Source: an uncultured Chloroflexota bacterium | GTDB taxonomy: Bacteria; Chloroflexota; Anaerolineae; UBA4142; SHND01 | NCBI GenBank assembly: GCA_937870825.1 | Contig: CALMZO010000226.1 | Location: 29,560 to 93,559, forward strand | DNA length: 64,000 bases | Direction: 5' to 3' | Shown: one piece after another, positions 52,352-63,000 of the stretch | Layout: every line of letters starts with the position of its first letter | Position numbering within the stretch: the first letter of the stretch is position 1 | Notes under the pieces: model-generated | What the model was told of the DNA's origin: nothing | The model's database searches: none | What the model saw: only the letters and a program-made list of their open reading frames with translations | Made by a program: the position numbers and the translations under genes

Positions 52352-53470
52352 ATGTCAATCACTTTGTTCAGCCGTTTTCAAATTATCCGGGCACTTGTGC
52401 ATGGGGTAATTGTCCTAGCCATCCTCATTGTGATTTGGCAATTCGCCGCGCCGCCGCCAATTCTCGTCACCCTTGGGGCGCCGCAAACGGTGCAAACCCG
52501 GTATCCCAAAATGGGCGTGCATACGCGGATGACGGATGAAGTCGAGACATGGAAAATTCAAAAAAATTACGCAATGGTGCGCGAAATGGGCGCGCCCTAT
52601 GTTGTCGAATTTTTTCCCTGGGCATACATTGAAAATGCCAAAGGCGAGTTTGATTGGCAGCACGCGGACGAAATGGTTGACCACGCGCGCGCACAAGGTT
52701 TAACTGTCATCGCGCGCATGGGCTTTGTGCCGCCGTGGGCGCGTCCCGAAAAAACATCCGTCACCTATTTGGACGCAAACAACTATCCAGATTTTGGCGA
52801 TTTCGTCGCCGCGTTCACCGAACACTTTCGCGGACGCGTAAACTATCTCATCATCTGGAATGAGCCGAACGTAAATTTTGAATGGGGACAGCGCGCGGTG
52901 GACCCGCTTGCGTACACCGAGTTGCTCAAGGTCGCGTACACGCGCGCCAAAGAAAAAAATCCCGACGTAAAAATTCTCGCGGGCGCGCTCGCGCCAAATC
53001 TCGCGCCGCCGGGCGCAACCGACGCGATGAATGATTTGGAATATCTGGAAAAAATGTATCAGGCAGGCGCGCAAAATTATTTTGATATGTTGTCCGTCCA
53101 CTCGTACGGATGGAAATCTCCCGCGAACGAACCGCCCTCCCCCGACCGCGTCAATTTTCGCCGCACCGAACTGTTGCGCGACATCATGTTGAAATATGGT
53201 GACGACGCGAAACCCATCATGCTCACCGAAGGCGGTTGGAATGACCATCCGCGCTGGACGAAAGCGGTGACGCCTGCCGAACGCATTCAAAACACGATTG
53301 GGGCGTACGACTGGTGTGAAAAAACGGAATGGGTTGCCGCGTGCGCGTTGTGGGTTTTTCGCACCCCCTCTCCAACATATACCTTCAACGATTATTTCAC
53401 GTTCGTTACGCCGGACTTTGACGCGAAACCGATTTATTGGGAAGTGAAAAAGTGGGCGAGGGGAGAGTGA
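52352..53470 (+). CDS. Membrane-anchored glycoside hydrolase, GH39/GH5-like
   Basis: 372 residues. N-terminal anchor or signal (about 10-33: VHGVIVLAILIVIWQF). TIM-barrel catalytic residues: Asn-Glu in YLIIWNEPNVNFEW near 160 (acid/base) and Glu in PIMLTEGGWNDHP near 290 (nucleophile). The HSYGW motif near 250 also fits clan GH-A. It likely degrades glycans outside the cell, or remodels the cell's own surface polymer. The polysaccharide is unknown. Confidence 0.8.
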   Translation: MSITLFSRFQIIRALVHGVIVLAILIVIWQFAAPPPILVTLGAPQTVQTRYPKMGVHTRMTDEVETWKIQKNYAMVREMGAPYVVEFFPWAYIENAKGEFDWQHADEMVDHARAQGLTVIARMGFVPPWARPEKTSVTYLDANNYPDFGDFVAAFTEHFRGRVNYLIIWNEPNVNFEWGQRAVDPLAYTELLKVAYTRAKEKNPDVKILAGALAPNLAPPGATDAMNDLEYLEKMYQAGAQNYFDMLSVHSYGWKSPANEPPSPDRVNFRRTELLRDIMLKYGDDAKPIMLTEGGWNDHPRWTKAVTPAERIQNTIGAYDWCEKTEWVAACALWVFRTPSPTYTFNDYFTFVTPDFDAKPIYWEVKKWARGE

Positions 53471-53497
53471 GAGATAGAGAGATGGAGTAAAAAGATA

Positions 53498-53580
53498 AAG
53501 AGGTGATTGGGTGATTGGGCGATATTGATCTGCGGTTTTTGATTGGGCATAAGCGATATGCGATTTGCGCTACGCGGAAA
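53498..53580. repeat. Heptamer and short-repeat cluster
   Basis: Short tandem units GTGATTGG and then AGCGATA, TGCGATT, TGCGCTA, CGCGGAA at 53552-53579, upstream of the MazG-like gene. Confidence 0.5.
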
Positions 53581-53585
53581 AGAGC

Positions 53586-53912
53586 ATGAAAATGAATTTT
53601 GACGCAATGCTGGACCGCGCGAGAAATGTGCGAGTCATGTATGCAGAGTTTGAAAAAGAGAAATATGGCGCGGTGTGGACGAATCAGGAATTGGCGCTCG
53701 GTTTTGTCGGCGACGTTGGTGATTTGGTAAAGTTGGTAATGGCAGTGAATGGCAAACGTGAAATTGAAAACGCGCGCGAAAAATTGGAACACGAGCTCAC
53801 GGATTGTTTATGGTCGGTGCTCGTGTTGGCGGACGCGCACGCGATTGATTTGGAACAAGCATTTGTGCGAACGATGGATGAGTTGGAACAACGGTTGAGA
53901 GTAAATGATTGA
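53586..53912 (+). CDS. MazG-like nucleotide pyrophosphohydrolase
   Basis: 108 residues from ATG 53586. Helical bundle with ALGFVGDVGDLVKLVMAVNG near 35 and KLEHELTDCLWSVLVLADAH near 63; the acids in GDVGD and EHELTD sit where MazG-type enzymes bind magnesium. Members hydrolyse (d)NTPs to monophosphates, clearing damaged nucleotides. The first acidic motif lacks the usual E-x-x-E form. The stop overlaps the next gene's start region by 8 bp. Confidence 0.7.
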   Translation: MKMNFDAMLDRARNVRVMYAEFEKEKYGAVWTNQELALGFVGDVGDLVKLVMAVNGKREIENAREKLEHELTDCLWSVLVLADAHAIDLEQAFVRTMDELEQRLRVND

Positions 53913-54750
53913 CGCGATTAAGAAACAAAGAACAAACATCAAAGGTTGGCGCTTTGGTTCTTTGCCGCTTTTGCTTTTCCTGTTGTTCATCGTCGCCTAT
54001 CTTTTTGATTTCTTTGGGTTTCTCCAACCTCCGCCGAAACCTGATGAAACGTGGACGCGCATTCAAACCGAGCGTGTGCTCCGCATCGGCATTGACCCGA
54101 GTTCGCCGCCGTTTATTGTGGATGACGGCACGGGAAAATTATCGGGGTTCGATGTCGCGTTGGCGAATGAATTGGCGAAGACGTGGGGCGTGAATGTTCA
54201 GTACGTGTACACCGGGTACGATGGTTTGTACGACGCGTTGAACGCAAAACAATTTGATCTGATTTTGTCCGCGCTGCCGTACAATCCGACCAAAACGCAA
54301 GATGTCTTTTTCTCGCACGCGTATTTCAACGGCGGACCGGTGTTGCTCGTGCGCGGCGATGATACGACGACGCGCGGGTTGGAAAATTTGCAAGGCAAAA
54401 CGATTGCGGTAGAACTCGGCTCGAACGGCGACGCCGCCGCGCGCAAATGGCAAAAACGTTACGCGTTAAATCTAAAGCAATTTAATACTGCGCACGAAGC
54501 ATTGCGCGCGCTGCAACGCGGTGAAACCAACGCGGCGATTGTTGACCCGATTACGTTCATTGATTTTCAACGCGCGGAGGCGGACACGGGCGTTTTGAAC
54601 TGGCGCAGCGTGGGGAAACCACTCGCGGATGAAAACTACATTATCGCGGTGCGCCGAGATTCGGCGACGTTATTGAAGGAAATAAACACGGTGCTTGATG
54701 CGCTGCGGCGCGAGGGGAAACTGGAAGAGATGCAAAAGGAAAATTTCTGA
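53905..54750 (+). CDS. Family 3 solute-binding protein, orphan
   Basis: 281 residues. Membrane anchor near 18-40 (SLPLLLFLLFIVAYLFDFFG), then the amino-acid-binding-protein fold: VLRIGIDPSSPPFIVDDGTG, GFDVALANELAKTWG, FDLILSALPYNPTK, and GKTIAVELGSNGDAAARKW. No permease or ATPase gene is adjacent, and it starts inside the MazG-like gene. It may serve a distant ABC importer for polar amino acids or act as a sensor. Confidence 0.8.
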   Translation: MIDAIKKQRTNIKGWRFGSLPLLLFLLFIVAYLFDFFGFLQPPPKPDETWTRIQTERVLRIGIDPSSPPFIVDDGTGKLSGFDVALANELAKTWGVNVQYVYTGYDGLYDALNAKQFDLILSALPYNPTKTQDVFFSHAYFNGGPVLLVRGDDTTTRGLENLQGKTIAVELGSNGDAAARKWQKRYALNLKQFNTAHEALRALQRGETNAAIVDPITFIDFQRAEADTGVLNWRSVGKPLADENYIIAVRRDSATLLKEINTVLDALRREGKLEEMQKENF

Positions 54751-54803
54751 AGAATGAAAACGAAACCCGTTGTCTCCGAGACAACGGGTTTCGTTTTCAT
54801 TCT
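54751..54803. terminator. Very long perfect terminator between convergent genes
   Basis: 25-bp perfect arms with a 3-nt loop (arm ends include GAAACCCGTTGTCT / AGACAACGGGTTTC). Same ACCCGTT core as 12204-12250. Confidence 0.8.
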
Positions 54804-55780
54804 TCGTCCACTCCCAACACGCCAATTTTCGGCAGCACCCTATTCAAGAATTCGCGCACCTCGCTTGCCGTCGGCAGCGCGGGAATCGCGCCGCGCCGCG
54901 TTAAAGTGAGTGCGCCCGCCGCGTTCGCAAATTCGAGCGCGCGCGGCAACTGCGCGTCGAGATTGTTTTTGTCGTGTTTGATGAGTTGCGTCAACAGCGC
55001 GCCGACAAACGAATCCCCCGCGCCTGTCGAATCCACCGCATCCACTTGAAACGGTTTGGCGAATCCTTTGCTTGACGCGCTGTGAAAATAACTGCCTTGC
55101 GCGCCGAGTGTGACGACAATCAACTTGCCGCCGCGAGAGGCAAGTAACGCGCTTCCTTTTTCCACGTCAGACGTTTGCGTCAACAATTCCAATTCGAGTT
55201 CGTTGACTTTGAGCAAATCCGCGTGCGGAAGCATCGCGGCGATTTGCGCCAGCGCTTCTTGCTCATTGCGCCACAGCGCGGGGCGATAATTTGCGTCGAA
55301 TGAAATCAGCGCGCCGCTTTGTTTTGCCAAACGCACCGCTTCAAATGTCGCGCTGCGCGCGGGCTCGTCGGTGAGTGAAACGGAAGCGACATGCAGCGCG
55401 CGCGTATTCGACAACAAGTCGCGGTCCAATTCGTCGGGACGCAAACGTTGGTCTGCGCCGGGGTTGCGATAAAAAATGTATTCATTGTTTTCGTTCGGCT
55501 GCGCGATGAGAGCGAGCGTCGTGCGCGCGTCCGCATCGAAACGCAAACCGCGCGTGTCCACCCCTTCTTGTTGCAAAACATCGCGCAGCATTTCGCCAAA
55601 AAAATCTTGCCCCACTTTGCCGATGAACGCCGTGGACGCGCCGAGTCGCGCCGCCGCAACCGCCACGTTTGCAGGCGCGCCGCCGGGTTTCGGAATGAAC
55701 GCCGAAACGTCCACCAGCCGTTTTCCTTTTTCGGCGGGGAACATATCAATCAATAGTTCGCCGAGGGTGATGATGTCCAT
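54797..55780 (-). CDS. PfkB-family carbohydrate kinase
   Basis: 327 residues. Start ITLGELLIDMFPAEKGKRLV, glycine motif GGAPANVAVAAARLG near 33, SFDANYRPALWR near 165 and the C-terminal DSTGAGDSFVGALLTQL near 255 with the catalytic Asp. This order fits fructokinase or 2-dehydro-3-deoxygluconokinase types, which phosphorylate sugars with ATP. The exact sugar is not certain. The terminator overlaps the last codons. Confidence 0.88.
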   Translation of the reverse strand: MDIITLGELLIDMFPAEKGKRLVDVSAFIPKPGGAPANVAVAAARLGASTAFIGKVGQDFFGEMLRDVLQQEGVDTRGLRFDADARTTLALIAQPNENNEYIFYRNPGADQRLRPDELDRDLLSNTRALHVASVSLTDEPARSATFEAVRLAKQSGALISFDANYRPALWRNEQEALAQIAAMLPHADLLKVNELELELLTQTSDVEKGSALLASRGGKLIVVTLGAQGSYFHSASSKGFAKPFQVDAVDSTGAGDSFVGALLTQLIKHDKNNLDAQLPRALEFANAAGALTLTRRGAIPALPTASEVREFLNRVLPKIGVLGVDEE

Positions 55781-55880
55781 TGAAAATCCTCAACCGTTTT
55801 TGGGATTATAACATGCGCGGCGCGGAAAAGATGCGTTTGCATCGAGTGCGCGATTGTTTTACACTACTTTTGAGTGAGCC

Positions 55881-55929
55881 AATAACGAATAACGAATAAC
55901 GAATATCGAATAACGAATAACGAATAACG
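55881..55929. repeat. Seven-unit heptamer repeat next to a ribosome site
   Basis: Seven units of AATAACG (one reads AATATCG). The following AGGAAC acts as the ribosome site of the gene at 55938. Confidence 0.8.
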
Positions 55930-55937
55930 AGGAACAC

Positions 55938-57017
55938 ATGAAAGCAATTGCAATCACTCCCCGCGTACCGGACTCGGCGCGCTTGCTCGATGTCCCGGAA
56001 CCGGAAATGAACAATGACCAGGTGTTGGTGCGAATGGTGCGCTCGGGAATTTGCGGGACGGATACAGAAATGAATTCGGGCGCGTTCGGTGAAGCGCCGC
56101 CCGGGTACGAGTATTTGATTTTGGGTCACGAAAATTTTGGACAAATCGAGCGCGTCGGTTCGCGCGCGTCGCGTTTCAAAAAAGGCGCTTATGTTGTCGC
56201 GACGGTGCGGCGTCCGTGCGATTGTTTGAATTGCGCGGCGGGCGAATCGGACATGTGCATCAAGGACGCGTTCACCGAACGCGGTATCCGCCGCCAGCAC
56301 GGTTTTCTCGCCGAGTATTACGCCGAGTACGAAGATTTTTTGATTGAAATTCCCGCGCATTTGCGCGAGGTGGGGATTTTGCTCGAACCGTACAGCATCA
56401 TTTCAAAGGCGTTGTGGCAGGCGTGGAAAATTCAGGAACGCATGGTGTGGAAACCGCAAACGGCGTTGGTGACCGGCGCGGGGACGATTGGTCTGCTCGC
56501 GGCGTTGGCATTGCGCGCGCGGGGATTGGAAGTGGTGATATGCGCGCGTTCGAAACGCGGCACGTTGAATTCGATGCTCGCGCAAGACATGGGCGCAACG
56601 TACGTTTCGCTGCAAGACACGCCGCTCGACGAAATTCCGCGCGTGATGAACAATCGCGTAGATGTGATTTTTGAAGCGACGGGACACGGACCCACTGCGT
56701 TGAAAACATTGGAACTCGTGACGACGAACGGCATTGTTTTGCTGAATTCGGTCACGTCCGCCGCGCATCGCGTCATGGTAGATTCGGACGCAATCAACAT
56801 GCGAATGGTCTTGGGCAATATGCTCGCGGTGGGTGTGGTGAATGCGAACCGCAAATACTTTGAAATGGGCGTCACCGCATTCGAGACGTTTCAAGAACGC
56901 TTTCCGGGAATTTTGGAACGGATGTTGACGCGGCGCGTCGCGCTGCAAGATTTTTCGATTGACCTGTTACAAGAGCGGCGCGGCGTCAAGACGACGATAG
57001 AGATTCATCCTGATTAA
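55938..57017 (+). CDS. Zinc-dependent glucose-dehydrogenase-like MDR enzyme
   Basis: 359 residues. Catalytic zinc site: Cys in GICGTDTEMNSG near 40 and His-Glu in LILGHENFGQIE near 68. A structural zinc cluster is suggested by CDCLNCAAGESDMC near 95. Rossmann motif TALVTGAGTIGLLAALALRA near 177. The end NANRKYFEMGVTAFETFQER is typical of Sulfolobus-type glucose/galactose dehydrogenases, which oxidise aldoses to lactones with NAD(P). A heptamer repeat precedes the ribosome site. It is near the sugar kinase, so a joint role in sugar use is possible. Confidence 0.85.
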   Translation: MKAIAITPRVPDSARLLDVPEPEMNNDQVLVRMVRSGICGTDTEMNSGAFGEAPPGYEYLILGHENFGQIERVGSRASRFKKGAYVVATVRRPCDCLNCAAGESDMCIKDAFTERGIRRQHGFLAEYYAEYEDFLIEIPAHLREVGILLEPYSIISKALWQAWKIQERMVWKPQTALVTGAGTIGLLAALALRARGLEVVICARSKRGTLNSMLAQDMGATYVSLQDTPLDEIPRVMNNRVDVIFEATGHGPTALKTLELVTTNGIVLLNSVTSAAHRVMVDSDAINMRMVLGNMLAVGVVNANRKYFEMGVTAFETFQERFPGILERMLTRRVALQDFSIDLLQERRGVKTTIEIHPD

Positions 57018-57061
57018 AACGGGTAGCAACGGTACCTGGTTCTGTTGCTACCCGTTTTTTT
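57015..57061. terminator. Terminator between the dehydrogenase and the giant protein gene
   Basis: AAAACGGGTAGCAAC / GTTGCTACCCGTTTT stem with a 13-nt loop, T-tract on the right and A-tract on the left. Confidence 0.85.
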
Positions 57062-60000
57062 TCACGGCACTTTAACTTTAATCGGTTCACTCCATTCGCT
57101 CGTGCCGTCCGCTTTTACGATTTCAATTTTGTAAAAATATGTTTTGCCCGCTTTCACTTTTTTGTTGCGAAAGTTGTAACGATTGCCGTTTGGCTCGCCC
57201 GTTGATTTCGCTTGCTTGAGTTCTTTGTTCAAGAGCCGATAGTTGCCGTTGCGTTTCGTGCTGCGGTGAATGTTGAAACCGATGATGTTGAATTCGCTGC
57301 CGGTTGTCCATTTCACCACGACGCCGCCTTTTTTGTGCAACTTGGCTTGGGCAGTCAAGAGCGTCGCGGCGGTGGGCGCGCTGCCGCTGCCGATACCGAA
57401 CGGCGAGAATGAAGTGACGCCCGAAATTTCGATATAGTTCAAACCGTTCTCGGTGCCCCGTGTGTACGCCCCCGTGAGTTGTTCCCACGTCGTTCCGTTG
57501 CAGTGATACACCACGAGTTGATTCAAATTCAAACCGTTCGCTTCCGATGCTTCGAAATAGATTCGCAGCGTCGCGCTCACGTCGGTTTGATTCGACGGCG
57601 TGATGTTGATTGTGCGTTCAACGCTCGTCGTCGGAAAGTTTTGTGTGCCGCACGCGGAGGGTGAAACGCCGCGTGCAATCACAACGGTTGTGTCGCCCAA
57701 ACCCTGCGCGCCGTTCGAGGCAAGCGCGACGGCGACATCTTTGAGCGCATCTTGGAACGTGACCGTCGTCGCGTCATTCACCGTTTGCGCGGCTGGCGCA
57801 TTTTGCACCGCGCCGTTGTTGGTGAATGTGCCTTGCACGCGGAACGAACTCGCGCCGGTATCGAGAATTGTGTTTGCGCCGACGACGACGTTGTAGAATT
57901 TTGCATTGCCCGTGAACGTTTGTGTCTGACTATCGCTTGATTCGGCAACGTTCTTGGCGAGCGATGGATTGTTCCCCGCTCCGCCGCCGTTGAACACGAA
58001 CGTGCCGTTGTTGTGTACGAAATGCGCGTTTTGCGCGTTCACGTTCCCCGTTACCGTCAGACTGCCGCTTGTGCCTTTGACGAATGCGCTGCCCATGTCG
58101 AGGGAACCGTTGATGGTGACATCGCCTGTAAAGTACATTCCCACCTGGCGATTGATAGAAACGTTTTCCGTGTACGTTCCCCCTTGTACGAGGATGACGC
58201 TGCCGCGCGTGACTTGGGCAATCGCTTCGGTGAGGGTCGCATAACAAGGCGTGTTGCCGTTGCAGTTTGGCGCGTTGCTCACGTACGACGGCGCGGACAA
58301 TTGCAAACATTCGGAAAATTCTTCGGTGCCGGAACCCGTGAACGTGAGCGTGAGCTGCGCGCCGTTCGAGAGGTTCGCCGGGAACGTGGCATCGAAAATT
58401 CCGTTGTCGTCGAGCTCAATGTCCATCGAACCCAAGTACGTTTCGCCTTCGCCTTTACCGCTGCTGTCACACGCAGTGTTTGAAAAGACATCGAGTCCGA
58501 AGGTTCCTCCGGGCGATGTCGCGCGTCCGCCCGAAATTTCGAGCGCGCCATTTTCAAAATACGCGGTGAAAATTGATGGCAGTCCTTCATCTACCCCGTT
58601 CGCCGCAACGTCAATGCCGAGCGTTCCGTTATTGAAAATCGAATTGCCGCGCGCAGCGTTAAAGGGACTGTTCAACACAATGCCTTCAAATTGATTGTTC
58701 GCGATGATGTTGCCCGCGCCCGTCGCCGTGCCGCCGATGAAATTTCCTTCCGGTCCAAAGTTGAATCCATTTTTTTCGACGAGGATGCCGAGCGTGTTTG
58801 CCAAATTCGCGCCGTTTGGATTTGTGCCGATGTAGTTGCCTTGAATGATGTTGCCTTGCGTTTGCGTGTCGTGAAGAACAATCCCCGCTTCGAAATAACT
58901 GCCGCCGCCGTTTGCGCCAATGATGTTTGCTTGTGCGGGCGATGTGCCGCCGATGAGATTGTTTTTTGAGAAATCAATGAGGATGCCGATATCCTCATTG
59001 CCCAGTGCGCTGCTGCCGTTCGCGTTGACGCCGATGCGATTGCCTTGCACGGTGTTGTTGTCCGACTGGAGCGCCAGCACTATGCCCTCGCGGTTCCCCG
59101 AAACTACATTGTTCACAATCGTCGAGTTCTTGCCGTCGTGGAGATAAATGCCCGCGTTGCGATTGCCGAAATCGAGTTCGCCGTTTTGGTCTGTGCCAAT
59201 TTTGTTGTCTTGAATGACGGTGTAACGCGCGCCGCGTTCGATGCGAATGCCGTCGCCAAATTCGGCATTGCCGAGACCGCTATTCGAAATGATGTTGTTG
59301 CGAATGATGGTGTTTGTGATTTGCGCGTTTGTGAACGGCGGCGTCTCGAGCACGATGCCCGCGCCGTAATTGCCCAACGCTTCGGCGCCGTTGATTTTGA
59401 CGCCGATGTAGTTGTTGATGATTTGATTGCTGTCCGCAATCTCATCCGCGCTGGCAACAATAGCAATCGCATCGCCAACATTCGCAATCACATTGCGCGC
59501 CGCGCTCGAGTCGCCGCCAATGAGATTGTTGGAGCCGTCCGTTATTTTGATGCCGCTCCCCAAATCGAGACCATTCATCCCGGTCACATCCGTGCCAATC
59601 AAATTGCCCTGCACGCTGTTGCCGTCGCTCGTGATAAACACACCGCCCAAGAGCAAATTGCCCGCGCCAAAGTCGGAGCCGCCAACCGTATTGTTTGGCG
59701 ATTCGAGGATAACTGATGCGGCTTGTAACCGCGTCATACCCGTCACATCGGTGCCAAAATAATTTCCTTGAATGATGTTGCCGCCGCCGTTTGCGCCGCT
59801 GAATCGAATCGCATGAGCGAAAAGATTGCGTTCTTGGGAATTTGTTCCGCCGATAAAATTGTTCGACGAGTCCTCGCCCAAAATGCTCGCGCTGCCGTCG
59901 AGCACGGCTGTGCCGTCAACATTTGTGCCGAAACGATTGCCGATGATGGTGTTGCCGCCGTTTGTGGTGAGGCGAATGCCCGCGCCTTGAAAGCGATTGA

Positions 60001-63000
60001 TGACGAGTCCCTTGATGGTGCTGCTGCCCGCCGAAATTTCCAAACCGTCGGCGGCATTTGCGCCGTACGGCGACTCGAAACCATCGAGCTGCACCCAACC
60101 TTCGGGCTGGGTTGTGCCGTCAATGGTCACGGGCGCGCTGATGGTGGGCAGTTCGGTTGACGGTTGAATCGTCGGAACGCTGCCGCCGGGAATGTTGAAA
60201 CGAATGGTGTCCGGAGCAGCATTCGCGTTCGCTTCTTGAATTGCCGCGCGGAGCGTGCAGACGCCGCCTGCGGTCAAACAAGTTCCGTCGCCGACATTTT
60301 CGTCCGCCGCGTCGCCGTTGTCATTCACCACAAGTTGAACTGTCGCTTTGCAGTTGCTGAAAACGGACGTGTTGTTGTTCGGGTCGGTCGCGGTTGCCGT
60401 GACGAAAACGTTTTGCGGAATGCTGACGCTCAGTGTTGCGTTGAGGTCGAAAGTGCCGTTGCCGTCTGTCGTGATGTACTCGAAACCAACGAGCGTTTCG
60501 CCTTCGCCGTTGTTGGAGGTGTCGCAGGCGTTGTTGGCAAAGTATTCGATGCGATAGGTTGTGTTCGCCGCGCCGTCGAGAGTGCCGGTGATGTTCGTCG
60601 TGCCGTTTTGCGTGGAAACCGATTCGGCTGCGGACACGGTTTGCTTTTTGTTTTTGCCTTTGTTTGACTTGGCGCGTTCGTCGGGTGAATTGTTTTCTGT
60701 GACGACGGCTTTGACTTTTTTCTTGGCGCCATTTTTCTTGACGCGCGCGTCACGCGCCGTGTCCGCTTTGGCTGTCGCGTTAAAGGACTCGAAACAACAA
60801 TCGCCACCGCCGCCATCGTTCGGCGTTGTCGTCCATGAAGCAATCACGGGTGCAGGATAATTGACTCCTTCGGGGTCCTGTCCGAAAAAGCGAATGCCCA
60901 AACCGCCGTTGTTGTAAATCGAATTGCCGAGAATGAAATTGCGCGTGGGGAGCGCAAAGATTACGCCGCCGGATTCGATTCCTACGCCCGCGCCTTGATT
61001 GTTGAAAATTTCGTTGCCCTCACCGTAATTCGTGCCGCCGATTTCATTGTCCACGCCGCCGGCGATAACAATCCCTTCACCGTCATAAGCGAAACTCGGA
61101 TACGGCTGCGTATTCCAAATGCGGTTGCCCTGAATTTTGTTTTGCGCGCTGCCGGTGTACTCGACGCGGATGCCCGCGCCTTTGTTGTTGGCGATGAGGT
61201 TGCCCTCGAATGGCGCGCCGAGAATGTTGTTACTCGAAACGTACAGGTTGATGCCAAAACTGCCGTTGCCCAAATTCCAATTGCCGTTGAGGTCGGTGCC
61301 GATGCCGTTGTTTTTGATAACGTTGTTGTCCGCATCGAAGGACAAATCAATCCCTTGAAAGGCGTTGCCCGCGATGACGTTGTATTGAATCGTGATGTTG
61401 TCCGCGTCGTCGAGGTAGATGCCGCGTTCTGCGTTGCCCAAATTCGCGTCGCCGTTTTCATTCGTGCCGATATAGTTGCGTTCAATCGTAAAACCGTCCG
61501 CGTCGTCGGAAACAATCGCAATGCCCGCGCGATACACGGGATAGTTGCCTTCGGGGTCATCAGGATTCAGTCCGCTTTTCGCAATCGTGTTGTAACGAAT
61601 TTGGTTGCCTGTGCCGGAGGTGAAATACATTCCCGCAAAGCCGTTGCCCAAGGGGAGCGTGTTGCTGACATCGGTGCCAATGTGATTGTATGAAATTTGA
61701 TTGTTGTCGGAACCCGCGTTGACCTTGATACCGAAATCGTACGCGTTGGTAATGACGTTGCCCAAACCGGGCGCGCCGCCGATGATGTTGCCGTCGCCCT
61801 CGACGATGAGAGCGAGACTCGTGTTGGGCAGCGCGTTGGTTCCCGTCGCATCGGTGCCGATGAAATTGAGTTGCAGCGTATTTTGATTGCCATAAACAGA
61901 AACGCCGTACGGTACAACATTGCTGGCGAGGGTGTTGTTGTTGCCTTCGATGTAAATGCCGTTGCGTCCGCCTGTAAGGGCGCCGCCGTCTTTGTTGAGC
62001 GCAATATAATTTTCTTGAATGGTGTTGTTGCTGGTCGTACCGTTCTCTTGACGAAGATAAATTCCGCCTTGCGCGACGACGTTGTTTGCAATCAGATTGT
62101 CTGAAGAATTTTTCGCGAACATGCCGCCGTCTGTGCGTGCGGAAAGAGTCATGCCCGTCACATCGGTGTTGATGAGATTGTCTTGAATCGTATTGCCGTC
62201 GCCGCCGTCCAGAAAAATGGATTGTCCGTTGACGCGATTGATGACGAATCCTTTGAGCGTGTTGCCGTTGTCGGTGAACACAAAAGCATTGCCGCCCAAG
62301 CCGAAACCGTCACCCGCAATGTTTGTCCCGTCAATTTCGACTCGGTGCGTGTTCGGCTGTGAAGTCGCGTCGAGATAAATCGGATTGGTGATGTTGTATG
62401 TTGCGCCGGGTTGAATCGTCGGTACGCCGCCGCCGGGGATGTTGAATACGACGAAATCCAATTTGAGCGTTGCGTTGCTTTCTTGAATTGCTTCGCGCAA
62501 CGAACATTCGCCGTTCCCGTTGTCACATGCACCGTCGGGCGTATCATCGCTGTAATCGGCAGTGGTGTTGACAATGAAATCGGGTGTGGTCAAGAGGTAG
62601 GGGAAATAGTGATTGCCGTCGTTCTTGGGCGACATATAGCCCACGATGTCGCCGTTTTCGTTGATGGAATGGGCGGCGTTTAAATACCACGGCGAATCGG
62701 CGGGCAGAAAACTGTTGAGGTCAATGATGACGCCGTTTTGATAGAGCGTTGCAAAAAGCGTATTGGTTGCTTGGGCGTAAATGCCGCCAACGGCTTGCCC
62801 ACTGTCGTTAATGTCAGACAAAGAACCGCCAATGTATTCGGGACGATTTTCGATAATGTTCGTTCCGCCGTTTTCATCCCAAATCATCGGATAGGTGTTG
62901 CCCTGCCACTCATATTCTTTGCGTCCGACGATAATTCCATTGTTGTTGATAGCCAGCGCAAAGGAACTCACTTCGTCGGTTGTTTCGAGACGCGTAGGTG

